NCBI GenBank assembly: GCA_017547265.1
Contig: JAFYQC010000323.1
Span: forward strand, 1 to 14,973
Direction of reading: 5' to 3'
DNA: 14,973 bases
Source of the DNA: Kiritimatiellia bacterium
Lineage (GTDB): Bacteria; Verrucomicrobiota; Kiritimatiellia; RFP12; UBA1067
Position numbers and translations under genes: made by a program. Below are positions 13,548 through 14,973 of this stretch, piece after piece (position 1 is the first letter of the stretch; every line of letters starts with the position of its first letter). Below the pieces are notes generated by a model. It saw nothing but the letters and a program-made list of their open reading frames with translations, searched no databases and was not told the origin of the DNA.

Positions 13548-13670
13548 ATGAACCTCTGCCTATTCTTCGAGGGTACGGGCCAAGGCGTCGCGGGGAAGAT
13601 AACGAACGTGACGCGGCTGCGCGATCTTTGCGTGGAGAATGCGCGGCACTTCGCTTGCAAAGGACTTTAG
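13548..13670 (+). pseudogene. Internal-deletion derivative of DUF2235 (5' and 3' ends fused)
   Basis: A 40-codon frame begins at ATG 13548 and contains the DUF2235 start (MNLCLFFEGTGQGVAGKITN, then RLRDLCVENAR) joined directly to the family's last residues (HFACKGL, then TAG). About 215 codons of the middle are missing. The junction lies at GCGCGGCA/CACTTCGC, the same octamer at which the 8757 copy breaks off. The frame is still open, so a 40-aa peptide could be made, but catalysis is impossible without the GFSRG region. It follows the ATPase stop by 12 nt. Confidence 0.75.
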
Positions 13671-13699
13671 GGCGCGGCAAATCTGCACCCCGCATAGAG

Positions 13700-13745
13700 C
13701 CCGCCTTTGGCGGCTCCTCCCTGCGGTCGTCGGGGGATACGCGCC
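13700..13745. repeat. Hairpin repeat E, copy 2
   Basis: CCGCCTTTGGCGG (13701-13713) is a 5-bp stem with a TTT loop, followed by CTCCTCC, GCGGTCG, TCGGGGG and TACGCGC words resembling 11911-11955. It follows a DUF2235 derivative, as copy 1 does. Confidence 0.45.
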
Positions 13746-13764
13746 CTCCGTTTTGTCTTGTTGT

Positions 13765-13857
13765 GGTTGGGAAGCGGACGGGGGCGGACGAAAAAGGACG
13801 AGGTTGGGAAGCGGACGAGGGGGAGGGAATGCGGACGAGGGGAATGCGGACGAGGGG
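13765..13857. repeat. G-rich degenerate tandem repeat upstream of argJ
   Basis: The last two units are an exact tandem 15-mer, AATGCGGACGAGGGG (13828-13842 and 13843-13857). Earlier, less regular units share the words GGAAGCGGACG and GGACGAGG. The four closing G-runs (5, 3, 4 and 4 bases) could form a long-loop G-quadruplex. No protein is supported on either strand. Confidence 0.55.
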
Positions 13858-13935
13858 AAAATGGTTGTGGAGCGGTTGGGTTGTAGTTGGAGTTGCGCAA
13901 GTGTGCGCGAAGCATGCCATTCGGGGCGCGGCAAT

Positions 13936-13947
13936 TATGGTATAATA
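13936..13947 (+). promoter_or_regulatory. argJ extended -10 promoter
   Basis: TATGGTATAATA contains TATAAT (13941-13946) with a TGG extension and is identical to the relB -10 at 7949-7960. No convincing -35 is visible. The expected transcription start (about 13953) is only about 2 nt before the argJ ATG. Confidence 0.65.
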
Positions 13948-13954
13948 TCCGCAA

Positions 13955-14973
13955 ATGGCGATTTGCAGGAAAGTCAAGGGCGGCGTATGTTCCGCCAAGG
14001 GGTTCCGCGCGGCGGGCGTTGCGGCGGAAATCAAGTACAAGGGGCGCAACGACGTCGCGCTGATCGTCGCCGACGCGCCGTGCTCGGCGGCCGCAGTCTT
14101 CACGACGAACAAGGTCGCTGCCGCGCCAGTCGTCTACGACCGTTCGGTCGTGAAGGGCGGCAAGGTGCAGGCCATCCTCGCCAACTCCGGTTGCGCGAAC
14201 GCGTGCACTGGCGAGCAGGGGCTCGAGGACGCGCGTCTCTCGGCCCTCGTCACCGCAGGCGAACTCGGGCTTGATCCGCACCATGTGCTCGTCGCGTCCA
14301 CTGGCGTGATTGGCCGTCGTCTTCCCGTCGACAGGCTTCTTGCAGGCATGAAAGCGGCCACCAAGGCGCTCGGGCGCACAGGTGCCCACGGCCTCGCGGC
14401 GGCGAAGGCGGTCATGACGACCGATACGCGTCCGAAAGAGGCGTGCGCGACTGTAACTATCGGCGGCAAGAAGGTGACCGTCGGCGGCATGTCGAAGGGC
14501 TCTGGGATGATCGAGCCCAATATGGCGACGATGCTCGGCTTTCTCACGACCGACGCGGCAGTTTCGCCGCGGATGCTCAAGCGCGCTCTCCAGCTCGCCG
14601 TTGGACGCAGCTTCAACCGCCTCGTCGTCGACGGCGACGAATCGACGAACGACTCCCTTTTCATTCTCGCGTCGGGCAAGGCGGGTAATCGCGAGATCGA
14701 CGCCCCCGGCAAGGATTTCGACGCTTTCCGCGTCGCGCTTGAGACGGTGTGCATTTCGCTCGCTCGACAGATGGCGACGGACGGCGAGGGCGCTACGAAG
14801 TTTGTGACCGTTACCGTGAAGGGTGCGAAGACGGAGCGCGACGCAGAGCGTGCCGCGCGTGCTGTCGCGAAGTCGCCGCTTGCAAAGACGAGTTGGTTCG
14901 GCAAGGATCCCAACTGGGGCCGAGTCCTCGCGGCTGTCGGCTACTCTGGCGCGGAAGTCGTAGACATGAAGTC
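13955..14973 (+). CDS. argJ: ArgJ, glutamate N-acetyltransferase/ornithine acetyltransferase, 3' end outside window
   Basis: 339 codons are present and the frame is open at the window end. ATG 13955 is the only possible start: the next in-frame upstream codons reach a TAA at 13943, and the family's N-terminal block (KGGVCSAKGFRAAGVAAEIK) begins at residue 8. Family motifs are clear: LANSGCANACTG (76-87), ASTGVIG (114-120, oxyanion region), and KGSGMIEPNMATML (181-194), where the precursor cleaves itself between Ala191 and Thr192 to expose the catalytic Thr. VVDGDESTNDS and DPNWGRVLAAVGYSG follow. The enzyme transfers acetyl from N-acetylornithine to glutamate in the cyclic arginine pathway; many members also use acetyl-CoA, which cannot be judged here. 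No Shine-Dalgarno precedes the ATG and the promoter nearly abuts it, pointing to leaderless translation. The gene is GC-rich (for example 37 of 60 bases at 14521-14580), unlike the accessory genes upstream. Confidence 0.95.
   Translation, partial: MAICRKVKGGVCSAKGFRAAGVAAEIKYKGRNDVALIVADAPCSAAAVFTTNKVAAAPVVYDRSVVKGGKVQAILANSGCANACTGEQGLEDARLSALVTAGELGLDPHHVLVASTGVIGRRLPVDRLLAGMKAATKALGRTGAHGLAAAKAVMTTDTRPKEACATVTIGGKKVTVGGMSKGSGMIEPNMATMLGFLTTDAAVSPRMLKRALQLAVGRSFNRLVVDGDESTNDSLFILASGKAGNREIDAPGKDFDAFRVALETVCISLARQMATDGEGATKFVTVTVKGAKTERDAERAARAVAKSPLAKTSWFGKDPNWGRVLAAVGYSGAEVVDMK

Noticed and set aside
13828..13857. Direct repeats that might be a CRISPR array
   Set aside because: The units are 15 nt, adjacent, with no spacers, and no cas genes are in view.
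6766..13954. Insertion sequence or integrative element
   Set aside because: No transposase, integrase, tRNA attachment site or long terminal inverted repeats were found; only the DUF2235-derived direct repeats are seen.
14134..14913. Long minus-strand open frame opposite argJ
   Set aside because: It mirrors GC-rich argJ codons. The plus strand has unmistakable ArgJ motifs and the minus product shows no domain.

Overview
The window reads as chromosomal DNA from a gut- or rumen-type bacterium of the PVC group. A Kiritimatiellae-like member of Verrucomicrobiota is my best guess. This rests on the mix of exported LamG/beta-helix proteins, a DUF1080 protein and a GH127 enzyme, TA and AAA/DUF234 accessory genes, and repeat-rich intergenic DNA. 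It is an inference from gene content, not from a marker gene. All supported genes lie on the + strand.

Region 1 (1-6765) is a carbohydrate-degradation cluster. It holds the 3' part of a TIM-barrel glycoside-hydrolase-like gene, a large secreted LamG plus right-handed beta-helix protein, an exported DUF1080 (3-keto-disaccharide hydrolase family) protein, and an exported GH127-type beta-L-arabinofuranosidase with its zinc/cysteine active-site residues intact. A relic of a lost exported-protein gene (signal peptide only) lies between the second and third genes. The GH127 gene carries short repeats inserted in frame at three places.

Region 2 (6766-13670) is an accessory region organised around a DUF2235 (Tle1-like alpha/beta hydrolase) gene. 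One full-length but frameshifted copy (6997-7763) is present, plus four partial copies, all in the same orientation: a 3' end at 6769, 5' ends at 8757 and 11841, and a 5'+3' internal-deletion form at 13548. These copies bracket three cassettes: a RelB/DinJ-PIN toxin-antitoxin pair with its own promoter, operator-like palindrome and terminator; a four-gene operon (ORF6N DNA-binding protein, an unrecognised 397-aa protein, a 72-aa membrane protein, a zinc-ribbon protein) behind a hairpin-rich 340-nt leader; and an AAA ATPase/DUF234 gene behind an 11-bp inverted repeat. The region looks like a site where small cassettes accumulated between direct repeats of a decaying gene.

Region 3 (13671-14973) has G-rich and hairpin repeats, then an extended -10 promoter almost touching the start of argJ (arginine biosynthesis). 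argJ is a GC-rich housekeeping gene that runs off the window and appears to be expressed from a leaderless mRNA.

The best candidates for something undescribed are the ORF6N operon with its structured leader, and the DUF2235-bracketed cassette arrangement.
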